From Cepaea nemoralis (lineage: Eukaryota > Mollusca > Gastropoda > Stylommatophora > Helicidae): a stretch of 64,000 nt of DNA. The stretch spans positions 719,501-783,500 of the forward strand of contig JACEFZ010027752.1 in NCBI GenBank assembly GCA_014155875.1, given 5' to 3'. Shown here piece after piece: positions 1-12,200 of the stretch (its first letter is position 1; each line of letters opens with the position of its first letter). The translations under genes were made by a program, and so were the position numbers. Under the pieces are notes generated by a model. That model was not told where the DNA came from, ran no database searches, and saw only the letters and a list, made by a program, of their open reading frames with translations.

Positions 1-93
1 GTAACTATTGCTAGGATCTAGCCATGCTGATGTAACTATTGCTAGGATCTAGCCATCCTGGTGTAACTATTGCTAGGATCTTGCCATACTTAC
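1..93. repeat. 31-bp tandem repeat, about 3 copies
   Basis: Three units starting at 1, 32 and 63, each beginning GTAACTATTGCTAGGATC. The array is probably cut by the window edge. It lies in the intron just upstream of the first visible VKR exon. Confidence 0.9.
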
Positions 94-116
94 ATAACTG
101 CTGTTTTCTCGTCCAG

Positions 117-278
117 GTGCCAGGCTCGCCCTAGATCTAGTGAACCAGGATGTGAATACGTTGCCCAATCACACGCTGGAGCTCCTGGTGTATGACACCC
201 AGTGTGAATATGATGTCGCCATGAACCACTTCATATCCCTTGTGCAGAGAAAGGCACCGCCCATTGCTGGCATCCTAG
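117..278 (+). CDS. VKR: VKR exon: Venus flytrap lobe 1
   Basis: Acceptor GTCCAG precedes 117 and donor GTAGAC follows 278. The exon enters with two bases that finish a codon and leaves in phase 1. It encodes the segment with [20 protein letters not shown] and LLVYDTQCE, which aligns with the lobe-1 helix and strand of GABA-B receptors, and ends at the residues before GILG. The open frame runs past 278 to 451, but the family match stops at the donor. Confidence 0.85.
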
Positions 279-3200
279 GTAGACCTTTTACTGCTGTTTA
301 CTCTCTTGAGATGATTCTTTTGACTTTGCAGCTTAGAAATGTGCCATGGCATGAGTTGTGGCCATTTGTTGAAGCCCCATACCTTCGGAACTTGTGTGGA
401 TTTATTGTTCAGGTCATGCATGGTTGCACTGAAAGGAGAGAGAGCAGATAATACAAAAATAAACAAAATGAAAGGACTTCATTTCATAATGGGTATATGA
501 TGCTAGCCCCATGTTTGTAGACCTGCTGGTGTTCAATTGAGGATGTGCTCTATATCATGCCAGACACCTTTGTAGGTCAGCATGGCCAAATGAATAAAAG
601 CTGGTGTTTTTAAACATCCTGTGTGTTGATGCCAAGGTAAGAGGTTCAACTGGGGGGGGGGGGGGGGGGGGGTTGGATCCCTGGAAGCTGATATACTAAC
701 TTCAAAATTATTTAACGCTGGGGCATTGAAGATGGACAGAGGGGTTATACTGCCAGCAAAAATGATGCAAAATGGGGATAAAAAATGCTCAGTACTCAAA
801 CAGTATCAATGACTTTGTGCTAACATATTTCATCCAGAAATAGATTCATCAACTCAGTTCATACTGTATATATATATATATATATACACACGCACATGCA
901 CACATACAAAGAGAGATCGAGAACATTGGAAGTCAATAAGTAAGTCACAAATGGCTGTAGAAAAATAACTAAATATGATAACAACTTGAAACAAGTTTAT
1001 CTTTATACATACACTGTCCCTTTATTTCTCAACATAATTGAACTGCGTGCTCTAGTTTCTAAACCATGTTTTCACTTCCCATTCAACTTCGGCATCATTC
1101 GCGCCCTTTAGAAAATCTTTCTACCCAGCTATGCACCGCCTTATGGGACAAACATTTGTCAGCATAAACAGGAAGCATTTCCTTATGAATGTTCTTTGCA
1201 GGCAGGCCCATTAAAAATGCACAACAGCACATTGCTCTTTGGTTGTACACGCCGTAAGTACAGTCGCCATTTTGTTTATGTGCTGCGCATGCGCATGAGA
1301 CACCTAGCGCCACCTGACGAACGGGAATATAAAGTTCGATGTTGCTGTCACCTAATGACACCTGTAGAAAACACCAACTACATTTACCTGCCATCCCACA
1401 GAACTGTGTGACTTACTTATTGACTCGCCCTTGTATATATGCAGCATGCACCTGATGAGATGCAACGAAATATGCCAGGCAACATATTGTGCAATCTTTT
1501 GATTATGGCATCTTTGTTTATATTCACATCGGGAATAAATTGCTCAGGACGTTATTTTTTTCCCTTTAAGTTCACAGCGGGAATGCATTGCTCAGGACAT
1601 TTTTTTTGGGTTTAAGTTCACAACGGGAATACATTCATTGCTCAGGACATTCTTTTTTTTTGGGTTTAAATTCACAACGGGAATACATTGCTCAGGACAT
1701 TATTTTTTTATTGCTCATAACGTTTAATTTGTTGAAGTTGACAACAGGAATACATTGCTCAGAACGTTTTTTTTTTAAGTTCACAACGGGAATACATTGC
1801 TCAGAACGTTGCTTTGTTTAAGTTCACAATGGGAATACATTGCTCATGACGTTTTTTTGTTTTAAGTTCACAATGGGAATACATTGCTCAGAACGTTGTT
1901 TTGTTTAAGTTCACAATGGGAATACATTGCTCAGTACATTTTATGTATAAGTTCACAATGGGAATACATTGCTCAGAACGTTGTTTTGTTTAAGTTCACA
2001 ATGGGAATACATTGCTCAGTACATTTTATGTATAAGTTCACAATGGGAATACATTGCTCAGGATGTTTATAGTTTGCGTATGCTTGTTTTTTTGGTTTGA
2101 TATTTGCATTGATATTTGGTTGTGGTAGTTTAGTCAAAGGAATTCAATCAGTCTTTTCTCCTAGTCATCAGTTCAGCTAGCGTTGTTTAATTGTGATCAT
2201 GTGCTTTGATCATACATCTCTCATTTTGCCTGGTTCTAGGTACAGGATGCTCGGACCCTGCTGAAAGAATTGCAGCCCTGTCCAAACACTTCAACATGAT
2301 GATGGTTAGTTACGGGGCGGAGGCCCAGGACCTGTCAGACACAGAGAAATACCCGTATTTCTTTAGGACAATACCTCCAGTACAGCTTTACACGTGAGTT
2401 CTAGCTTCTAGAGAAAGACTGAAAATTGGAGAGAGAGAGAGAGTTAGGAGATTCAGAGAGCCAGTAGAGATAGGAATAAAAAGACAGATAATCCTAAAGA
2501 AAATACTTACATAGTAATGTGAGATACTCACCCATGTGTTACCGACTCCTGTAAGGAAAGCAAAGAATAGTAACACTAATCTACTATGCAGGTCATAAGC
2601 GGCAACTAAAGAGGGTTGGTCTTGGGGCTGGCTTCCCCATCCTATAGAAAACTTTAGATGTAAAATCCAACCAACCATAGACAAGTCTACGGTTGGCATG
2701 AGTTGGTTAAGGCCTGTGTTCCAAAGGGTGATAAAGAGTAGCAGAAGAAGAAGAATGTGAGATATAAGCATTTCAGATGCTTGACCATATATAGACATGT
2801 TTGTGGTTTGCAGTCTGTCAAATACTTATATTCAGGCATTTATGATTGGTTGATTTACGTATAGTTATTAATCATTGGTTGATCTCAACAAGGCATTAAA
2901 TTGGTTGATAGCATCCAGGTATTAATGCTTAGCTGATTACATAAAGAGATTGATTAAAAATAGACATTAATGATTGATTAAAAATATACATTAATGATTG
3001 ATTAAAAATAGACATTAATGATTGACTGATTACAACCGGGCATTAAAATGTATTTACAACATCCAATTTTAATGATTGATTGATTACATGTAAACATTAA
3101 TGATTTGTTGATTATGTATAGACATTAATGATTGGTTGATTACATCCAGGTATTAGTGATTGGTTGGTTACAAATAGACATTATTGATTGGCTAATTACA

Positions 3201-6200
3201 ACCAGGCATTATAATTTATTGATAGCTTCCAACTATTAATGATTGGTTGATTGATTGCTTACATGTAGGCATTAATGATTAATTGATTATATCAAGGCAT
3301 TGATAGGTTGGTTACATGTAGACATTAATGATTGTTTGATTACATGTAGGTATTGATTGGTTGGTTACATGTAGACATTAATGATTGTTTGATTACATCG
3401 AGGCAGTATAACTGGTTGATAGCATCAGCTGTTAATGATTGTTTGATTACATGTAGACATTCATGATTGGTTATCACATCCAGACATCATAATTGATTGA
3501 TAACACCCAGCTGTTAATAATTGGTTTATTACGTGTAAACAGTAATAATTGGTTGATTACATGTAAACATTAATGATTGGTTGATTGCACCCAGGCATGT
3601 CTATCCTGAGCTGTTTCAAGAGATGGGATGGGGTTTGGTCGGAGCTCTGGCTGAGGGCAGCCAGGAGCTTCCAGAATACCACCTGACTCTGCAGGACAGA
3701 CTGCAGGTTCATGGCATCTCACTGGTTGTCAGAAGGAAGTTTCTTAACAACACCCGCACGCCAGACATTCCTCAAGTAAGCCATTCTTGTTTGTTTGTTT
3801 GGTTGGGTTGTGGTCTAGAAAGTCAGAGAATCAACCTAGTGTGACTAACACACTCTTGGCTGAGAGGGATAGATCACCTTCCTTTGCAAAAATAAAAGCT
3901 GAAAGGGACAGATCTCCTTTCTTCACAAAAATAAAAGCTGAAAGGGACAGATCACCTTTCTTCGCAAAAATAAAAACTGAAAGGGACAGATCACCTTTCT
4001 TCGCAAAAATAAAAGCTGAAAGGGACAGATCACCTTTCTTCGCAAAAATAAAAGCTGAAAGGGACAGATCACCTTTCTTCACAAAAATAAAAGTTTAAAA
4101 GGACAGATCACCTTTCTTCACAAAAATAAAAGCTGAAAGGGACAGATCACCTTTCTTCGCAAAAATAAAAGCTGAAAGGGACAGATCACCTTTCTTCACA
4201 AAAATAAAAGCTGAAAGGGACAGATCAAGCAAAACAGACTTAATAAACATGTGCAGTCTTCTTCTAGGCACACTAGACAACATAAAATTGAAAGCTATAG
4301 TTGCCAAACCAGGGTTTTATCCTGTCACCTCCAAATGATGACAGCACCTCAGTAAGTTATTACTTGTGAATTTATTTTTGTGCTGTCTCAGTGACCTCAT
4401 GGGGTCCACAACAGTTGATATTTCTGTATGTTAACTGGGTCCTTAGGAGAAGGTAAGAGTAGTAACCTACCAAGCATGTCATAAGAGAAGACTGAGAGGG
4501 TTTGGTTGTGGCCTGGCTACCTCACTGTATAGAAAACAAATGCAAAATCCCACCAGTCATGAACAAGTCATCAGAGACGGGTGTGGCATGAGAGGTTTCA
4601 CAGTCTTTGCTTCATTGGAGGATAAAACACAGAAGATGGAGGATGAGGAAAAGAAGAAGAGGAAATTATCATATTGCTTACATAAGAGGTATCTCTGTAA
4701 AGTAAAGGCATCAATATAATACTGCTGGCTCCGTCAGCCTTGATAGAATTAACATGTAAATTTGTAAAGTGTATCATTGGCAATACTGCAATGCTATATT
4801 GATAAAATGTATTGATGCAAATTGAAATGTAATTTTAAGCATTTCTGATCTGGTGATGTAATTTTGATTAAATATATTGATGCAGATTTTAAAATATAAT
4901 TTTAATCATTCCAGATCTACAGATATAATTTTGATGTAATATGTTGATGCAGATCTTGATGTATAATTCTATTTATTCCTATCTGGTGATGTAATTTTGA
5001 TAAAATGTATAGATGTAAATATTGAAATGTAGTTTTAATCATTCTCAGTTCAGCAGTGTAATTTTGATGAAATGTATCAATGCATATAATGAAATGTAAT
5101 ATGAATCATTCCCAATCTGGCAGTATCATTTTGTGTATCGATGCAGATCTTGAGAGAGTTCAAGTCCCAGAATGTTAAAGTGATCATTGCAGACGTGTTC
5201 AGCAATGTGGCCAGGGAAGTCATGTGTGAAGCATTTCAACAGGCGAGTGATCGATAATTATTTAAAGAGTCAATCTTCAATTCTAGAGTTTTCCACTTGC
5301 TCTCCAAACATAGCTTTCGGGTGTATATTTTTTTAATATGTTTATAATCATCATTATGTGCCTAGCCAAATTGCAAAGGCACTCATGTATCTCCGTAGAT
5401 CTCTGGCTTTGGTGTTCTGAATCAATTCCATGGATCATATTGCACAATGTCAGTGTCTTAGGCTATCCAGCATCATTTTCTTTTTGCCTCTGCCTGTTCT
5501 TTCCAGTCAACACAATATTTTCCATTGCTTCTCATCGTCTTCTTCTTCTTCTTCTTCTTCTTCTTCTTCTTCTTCTTCTTCTTCTTCTTCTTCTTCTTCT
5601 TCTTCTTCTTCTTCTTCTTCTTTCTTCTTCTTCTCCTTCTTCTTCTTCTTCTTCTTCTTCTTCTTCTTCTTCTTCTTCTTCTTCTTCTTCTTCTTCTTCT
5701 TCTTCTTCTTCTTCTTCTTCCTTCCTTCCTCCATTTACGTCAGTAATATGTAGAGGAGAGATGTGAGGTTCTTGTATCCCTCTTTCTTATGCTCTTCACA
5801 AGTTGATATTTATTTATCTAAGGTTGTTCTTGATACCACCTCTTCTTATCACATGACCCAAAAAAACACTTTATTTTTCTCTTTTCTATAGTTGTTTATA
5901 ATGTTCTACTTTCACTAATTAGCCTATTCCAGGCAATCTTTGTTAGTTACTCAGGCAGTCCAAGGTTCTCACAACATTCATATGAATATCAGAAACCACA
6001 TCCTGTTGCCTCTAAGCTCTTTCGAATGCATTCGTTCAGATTCCAAGATTCACTGCCATACAGCAAAACAGGTTTAATATAACATTTCAGTAGCCTGACA
6101 CACAGTGAGAGTGACTTATTATGTAAGATACTTTCATCTGTCATCTTTTCTGTCACACCACTTTTTTTCTGATGTTAAATTTGCCCCTAGATATTTCAGT

Positions 6201-9200
6201 TTATTGACTCGTTTAAGTATTTTCCCTTCTGTTGTAATATCACATTTTGGTGTTATCTTTTTAATTAATATAACCATTGTTTCTGTTCTACTAATATTCA
6301 TGGTTAGACTTTATTGTCAAAGAGTGTTATTATATTTTGTGGCGTTGACCTCATTAACATCTAGTTTTATCTCTGCCTTTTCAGTTTTACATTATCACGG
6401 TGTACTCAGGCTGCTTCCCGTCCATCGCTTGATGTTGTCCACTTGCATGTATTGTTTGTCTCTTCTGTGCTTATCCCTTGAACGCCCCCCCCCACCCTTC
6501 CCTAGGCACATCTCTCAACATGGAGCTGTGTCTCTGCAATCGTCTTCTTCTACTGCTCTTGATCTCCCCCACCCTTCCCCACCCACATCTCTCAACATGG
6601 AGCTGTGTTTCTGTTTGTATTCCTCTTCTTCTACTGCCCTTGATCTACCATTGGAGCAGTCCAACCAACCCAGCTCCTCCATGTCCTCCCCATCTCTGCC
6701 TGTAATTCTCTTCTCCATGCTTTTTATGTCTCCATCTGTTTTGTTGTCCCTGTGGGTTATAGACAACAGAGTTTCTAGTTGTACCATTGCCAGGTTTCCT
6801 CAGTGTGTTCTTCCCAGTGCCAGCGTCTTTTCGTCACCTCCTGATTCACTGGCATTTGTTTAGTTCTGTCCATGAGCTCCACGTTGGTGATCCTGCCATA
6901 CCATTTTTGTCCTTCTGTTCTGTGCAGGTACCAATTAATGAATGTTTGTAGTTTACTAGTAATTTGTTTAGTCATCTTCCCATGTTTGTGATCTAAACAG
7001 TACTTCTGATTTAATGTTAGAGGTAACAATTCTCAGTTTCGTGCTAAGTTTAATTTCCTTTGAGTGCCACAAATTTCTTGGTGATATAAAAGCTCCTTTT
7101 GCTTTTTGTTTTCTTAAATTAATATCCCTACCTGTTTCACCATACTTGTCTATATTGCAACCTAATTATGTATGATTCCGCCTCTTTAAGTGAGGTTTCA
7201 TTTGTTTGTTTGTTCTTATTATCTGTATACATGAAAAACTAGAGGAGGTTCTTGTGTAAGTTGTGCACATTAAAAATCCCACAGCAGTTGGAAATCACCA
7301 AAGAGTAGGTTTTAAGGTTACTGTACTGGCAGACTTGTTTGGAAAGACAACCTACCCATGGGTAGATACAGCCCTTAACTTTCGATGGAGTCTGTCTAGA
7401 GTAAGCAGACCTGACACTAATGTGTGCAGAAGTTGAACCTGCTGACCTTTGAGGTGTATAACTGGATGTGACACATTTCCCTCAAGAGAGGAAGGAAGAA
7501 GATTATCTTTATCTTTCCCTTTGAGGTGTATAACTGGATGTGACACATTTCCCTCAAGAGAGGAAGGAAGAAGATTATCTTTATCTTTCCCTTTGAGGTG
7601 TATAACTGGATGTGACACATTTCCCTCAAGAGAGGAAGGAAGAAGATTATCTTTATCTTTCCCTTTGAGGTGTATAACTGGATGTGACACATTTCCCTCA
7701 AGAGAGGAAGGAAGAAGATTATCTTTATCTTTCCCTTTGAGGTGTATAACTGGATGTGACACATTTCCCTCAAGAGAGGAAGGAAGAAGATTATCTTTAT
7801 CTTTCCCTTTGAGGTGTATAACTGGATGTGACACATTTCCCTCAAGAGAGGAAGGAAGAAGATTATCTTTATCTTTCCCTTTGAGGTGTATAACTGGATG
7901 TGACACATTTCCCTCAAGAGAGGAAGGAAGAAGATTATCTTTATCTTTCCCTTTGAGGTGTATAACTGGATGTGACACATTTCCCTCAAGAGAGGAAGGA
8001 AGAAGATTATCTTTATCTTTCCCTTTGAGGTGTATAACTGGATGTGACACATTTCCCTCAAGAGAGGAAGGAAGAAGATTATCTTTATCTTTCCCTTTGA
8101 GGTGTATAACTGGATGTGACACATTTCCCTCAAGAGAGGAAGGAAGAAGATTATCTTTATCTTTCCCTTTGAGGTGTATAACTGGATGTGACACATTTCC
8201 CTCAAGAGAGGAAGGAAGAAGATTATCTTTATCTTTCCATTTGAGGTGTATAACTGGATGTGACACATTTCACTCAAGAGAGGAAGGAAGAAGGTTATCT
8301 TTATCTTTCCATTTGAGGTGTATAACTGGATGTGACACATTTCACTCAAGAGAGGAAGGAAGAAGGTTATCTTTATCTTTCCATTTGAGGTGTATAACTG
8401 GATGTGACACATTTCCCTCAAGAGAGGAAGGAAGAAGATTATCTTTATCTTTCCATTTGAGGTGTATAACTGGATGTGACACATTTCCCTCAAGAGAGGA
8501 AGGAAGAAGATTATCTTTATCTTTCCATTTGAGGTGTATAACTGGATGTGACACATTTCCCTCAAGAGAGGAAGGAAGAAGATTATCTTTATCTTTCCCT
8601 TTGAGGTGTATAACTGGATGTGACACATTTCCCTCAAGAGAGGAAGGAAGAAGGTTATCTTTCCCTATGAATTTCTAGACCTAGTTGTTGGGACCTCTCA
8701 GCAAGTGTATTTATCTTGCATCTGATTTCATGTGTGGAATGCTGGATTATGCCATGGTTAACAATCTGTGAAGACTTAATGCTTCACACTTTAATGGCAG
8801 GATATACCTTGGGGCTACCTTGACCTCATTATGAAATATGACATCAAAAAGCAACACCCTTGCACCCAGGACATCCTCATATGTACTCTCTCCTCCTTCA
8901 ATAGTGGAGAGTTCCCATGTTGATGGTACCAGTGGCGCCTGATTGAATGTCTGCCTGTGTTTTTTTACTATACGTTGAGTGTCTTCCAGACCCTCTCATC
9001 ACCCTCAGTGAATCAGCCTTTCCAAGTGTGGATCCTCTGTTTTCCTGTACTGTCCACTCGATCCTAGAGAACCTTCACCATATCAGCCTTGTCATAATCT
9101 AGCCATTAGCTTGGTCTTTTACCATTCGCATGCTCTATGGTGAAGGGGTCATGAATACAATTTGTAATCCCGCATACTGAGCATACACAGCTGTGGCTTA

Positions 9201-12200
9201 TTTGGAAGCAGATCACCTTGCGTTGGTTTTCATACAATGTTATGAGTGTCGATTGTCCAGAAAGCAATGGCAAACTACTGAATGTAAACTTGTCAAGAAT
9301 TCACAAACAGCCAATACATGCTGGGGTTGACTGCTACATCCTGTAAAGGATATGCAACTAACTGAAATTTTACCATTCCGGTTCTGTGGCGAAGGGGTTA
9401 TGAACGCAATGAATAATCCAGCATACCACACTCGAAAGACAGCTGCTGAGCGATTAGGCAGCAGACTGTTCTGCGTTGGTTTTCATACAATGGTATGAGT
9501 GCTGGTCACTCAGAAAGTAATGGTTAATTACTGAACGGAAACTTGCCAAGAAATCCCAAACAGCATAAAAATGCTGGAGTTGACTGCATCATCATGTAAA
9601 GTATATGCAACTAACTTTTAGCATTCAATTAAAGATTCATGTCTGATTTACTTTACATTTGACATATCTGGTTTCAGAGAATGACTGCACATGAAGGCTA
9701 TGTTTGGTTTCTGCCTTCCTGGTATCCTAAAGACTGGTTCGATGTTGACTACTATAACAACGAGCCGAATCTCCAAGAAGGACACACCCAGCGAGAGAAT
9801 GTACCTTGTACTACGGCCCAGGTGGAGTATGCAGCCGAGGGCCACTTTGTGTTGCTGAAGGCCTTTGCTGGGCCGCCAGACACTGTTGTGGCAGGTGGGA
9901 TAACTGTGAGGGAGTACACAGAGCTGTACGCCAGAAGATGTGGTGCTGCAGTAAGTGTTATGACTTACCTCATCCACTAAGTAATCAGTTCTTCTTCTGT
10001 TGTTGTCTTACCTCATTCAATAAGTAATCATTCTACTTCTTCTGTTGTTATCTTACCTCATTCACTAAGTAATCAGGTTGTATTTATTCTGTTTTTTCTC
10101 CTCTTCCAGTAAAGCTGTTTTATTTGCACCTTCCATCTGGGTTATCCAACTTCAAAACATATATTTTTGTGGCCGCTCGCTTTGAACTCAAACAGTTCAT
10201 GCACATGCTGCTACTCCTAGTGCACTGGACTGATTTTGGTGTGTGGATTAGTTTTCCCTATTACCAGTGTCCCTCGCCATCAGGTGAACCCACTTTGACT
10301 TCTGAAGTACTTGTAATTTATGGCCCAAGTCAAGGACCAGAAGTCAGCATTTTAGTCCAGCTGAATCAGCCTTTACCAACACATTTTCTTAGGATCAGGT
10401 TTGCCCAGCCTCTTTCATACATATTATAAATATTCAATTGTAGCTACAGTTTTCACATTCTCAAATTTTGCCAGTCTAGTAACATAAAAAGTTAGTTTCA
10501 TATCCTGTATAGAACATAGCAGTCAAGCCCAACATTTTTAGCTGTGTGTGGTTTCTTGGCAAGTTTACATTTAGTAGTTTGCCATATCTTTCTGAACGAC
10601 CAGCATTAATAACATTGTATGAAAACCAATGCAAAGCAGTCTGCAGCCAAATCGCCTGCAGCTGTGTTTCAAACATTGTACGCAGGATTACAAATTGTGT
10701 CTGTAACCCCTTCACCACAGTGACATAAAGTCCCCTAAAAGTACCTGAGAGATTCAGAAATGCCACCATCCTCTCATAAATGTAATGCCCACTGCACCTG
10801 TGATGTCAGAAATGTCACCATCTTCTCATAACTGTAATACCCACTGCACCTGTGATGTCAGAAATGCCACCATCCTCTCATAACTCTAATGCCCACTGCA
10901 CCTGTGATGTCAGAAATGCCACCATCCTCTCATAACTCTAATGCCCACTGCACCTGTGATGTCAGAAATGCCACCATCCTCTCATAAATGTAATGCCCAC
11001 TGCACTTGTGATGTCAGAAATGCCACCATCCTCTCATAAATGTAATGCCCACTGCACCTGTGATGTCAGAAATGCCACCATCCTCTCATAAATGTAATGC
11101 CCACTGCACCTGTGATGTCAGAAATGCCACCATCTTCTCATAACTCTAATGCCCACTGCACCTGTGATGTCAGAAATGCCACCATCTTCTCATAACTCTA
11201 ATGCCCACTGCACCTGTCATGTACAACACCAACAAATAAAGTACAGTGACATTTCAGTGAACACACATCTTCCCTGTGGCAACATGTGGGTATGAGCCAC
11301 GGGCCAGTCTGCAAGCACTACAAAAGAAAATCTGGTGTTGAGAACTCAAATGTTACAGAACCGAGAAGGTTAACCCAGTCAACAAACGCCTGAAGAAGTC
11401 GGATGTGTCGGCAGAAATGTGCAAATATCGCAGCTCTGCTGTAAACAGACACAACACAATTACATCCGAAACAACATTCTGGATGCACGCAGAAGAAGAA
11501 GTAATGTTACAGAAAAAGATACCATGGACCAAGAAAAAGAAGAATGCTGACATGTTGCTAGAGCTGAACATGGAAAGAAAACTGGCTTACTTACAAACAG
11601 CATCCTGTTTCAGAAACTGAAATACTCTGGCCATGCTTAATGTCATAGTGGCTTGGAGAGAACAGTGATGGCTGGCGTGATTCCTGGCGAAAGAGGCAGG
11701 GGTCAACAAGCTTGAATATGGACACAGCAGTGGTTCCCAAACCACGGCCCGCCAGCTGCCAGATAGTGGCACGCGAGGCCTCGTTATTTAATATAATAAA
11801 TATATTTGGATAATTTCAAAAATGCACTCAGAGCGCCCCGTCAGCGTGCGATAATTTACTCTGCTCATGGTTGTTATGCTCAGATATTATCGAATGCGCC
11901 GGTTCCGTTCGCAACAAAACGTTATGAAGACACTGACTGTCTTGAAAGTTTTAGAATTTTATTGACGAAAGTTAAGAAAGGTAGGTATGATATTGCACGA
12001 CTTTTATAATTTTATAATGTGGCCCGCTTAACTACCAAAAACAGTAGATATGGCCCTCTGCTTGAAAAGCTTGGAAACTACTGGGACACAGGACATTGAG
12101 GACACCTTGGGCATGACAATGCATGAGGCAAGGGAACTGGAAAGGGAAAGATTGAGGGGAAGAGAGGCAGAGGCAGACCAAGAGAAATGATGCTGGATGG

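Noticed and set aside
1300..1345. Hammerhead core CTGACGAACGGGAA
   Set aside because: Lacks a helix II and the GAAA position is not met; it is mariner coding sequence.
5244..5260. GT donor a few bases after the exon end at 5242
   Set aside because: Using it would leave in phase 1 and put the next exon out of frame; the GC donor keeps frame and alignment.
5338..5766. Poly-Ser, poly-Phe, poly-Leu and poly-Lys/Glu frames
   Set aside because: Direct translations of the (TTC)n microsatellite.
7352..8678. Reading frames of 304, 406 and 409 codons on both strands
   Set aside because: They exist only because the 72-bp unit is a multiple of three and lacks stops. The encoded peptides are the unit repeated; no start context, splice or family support.
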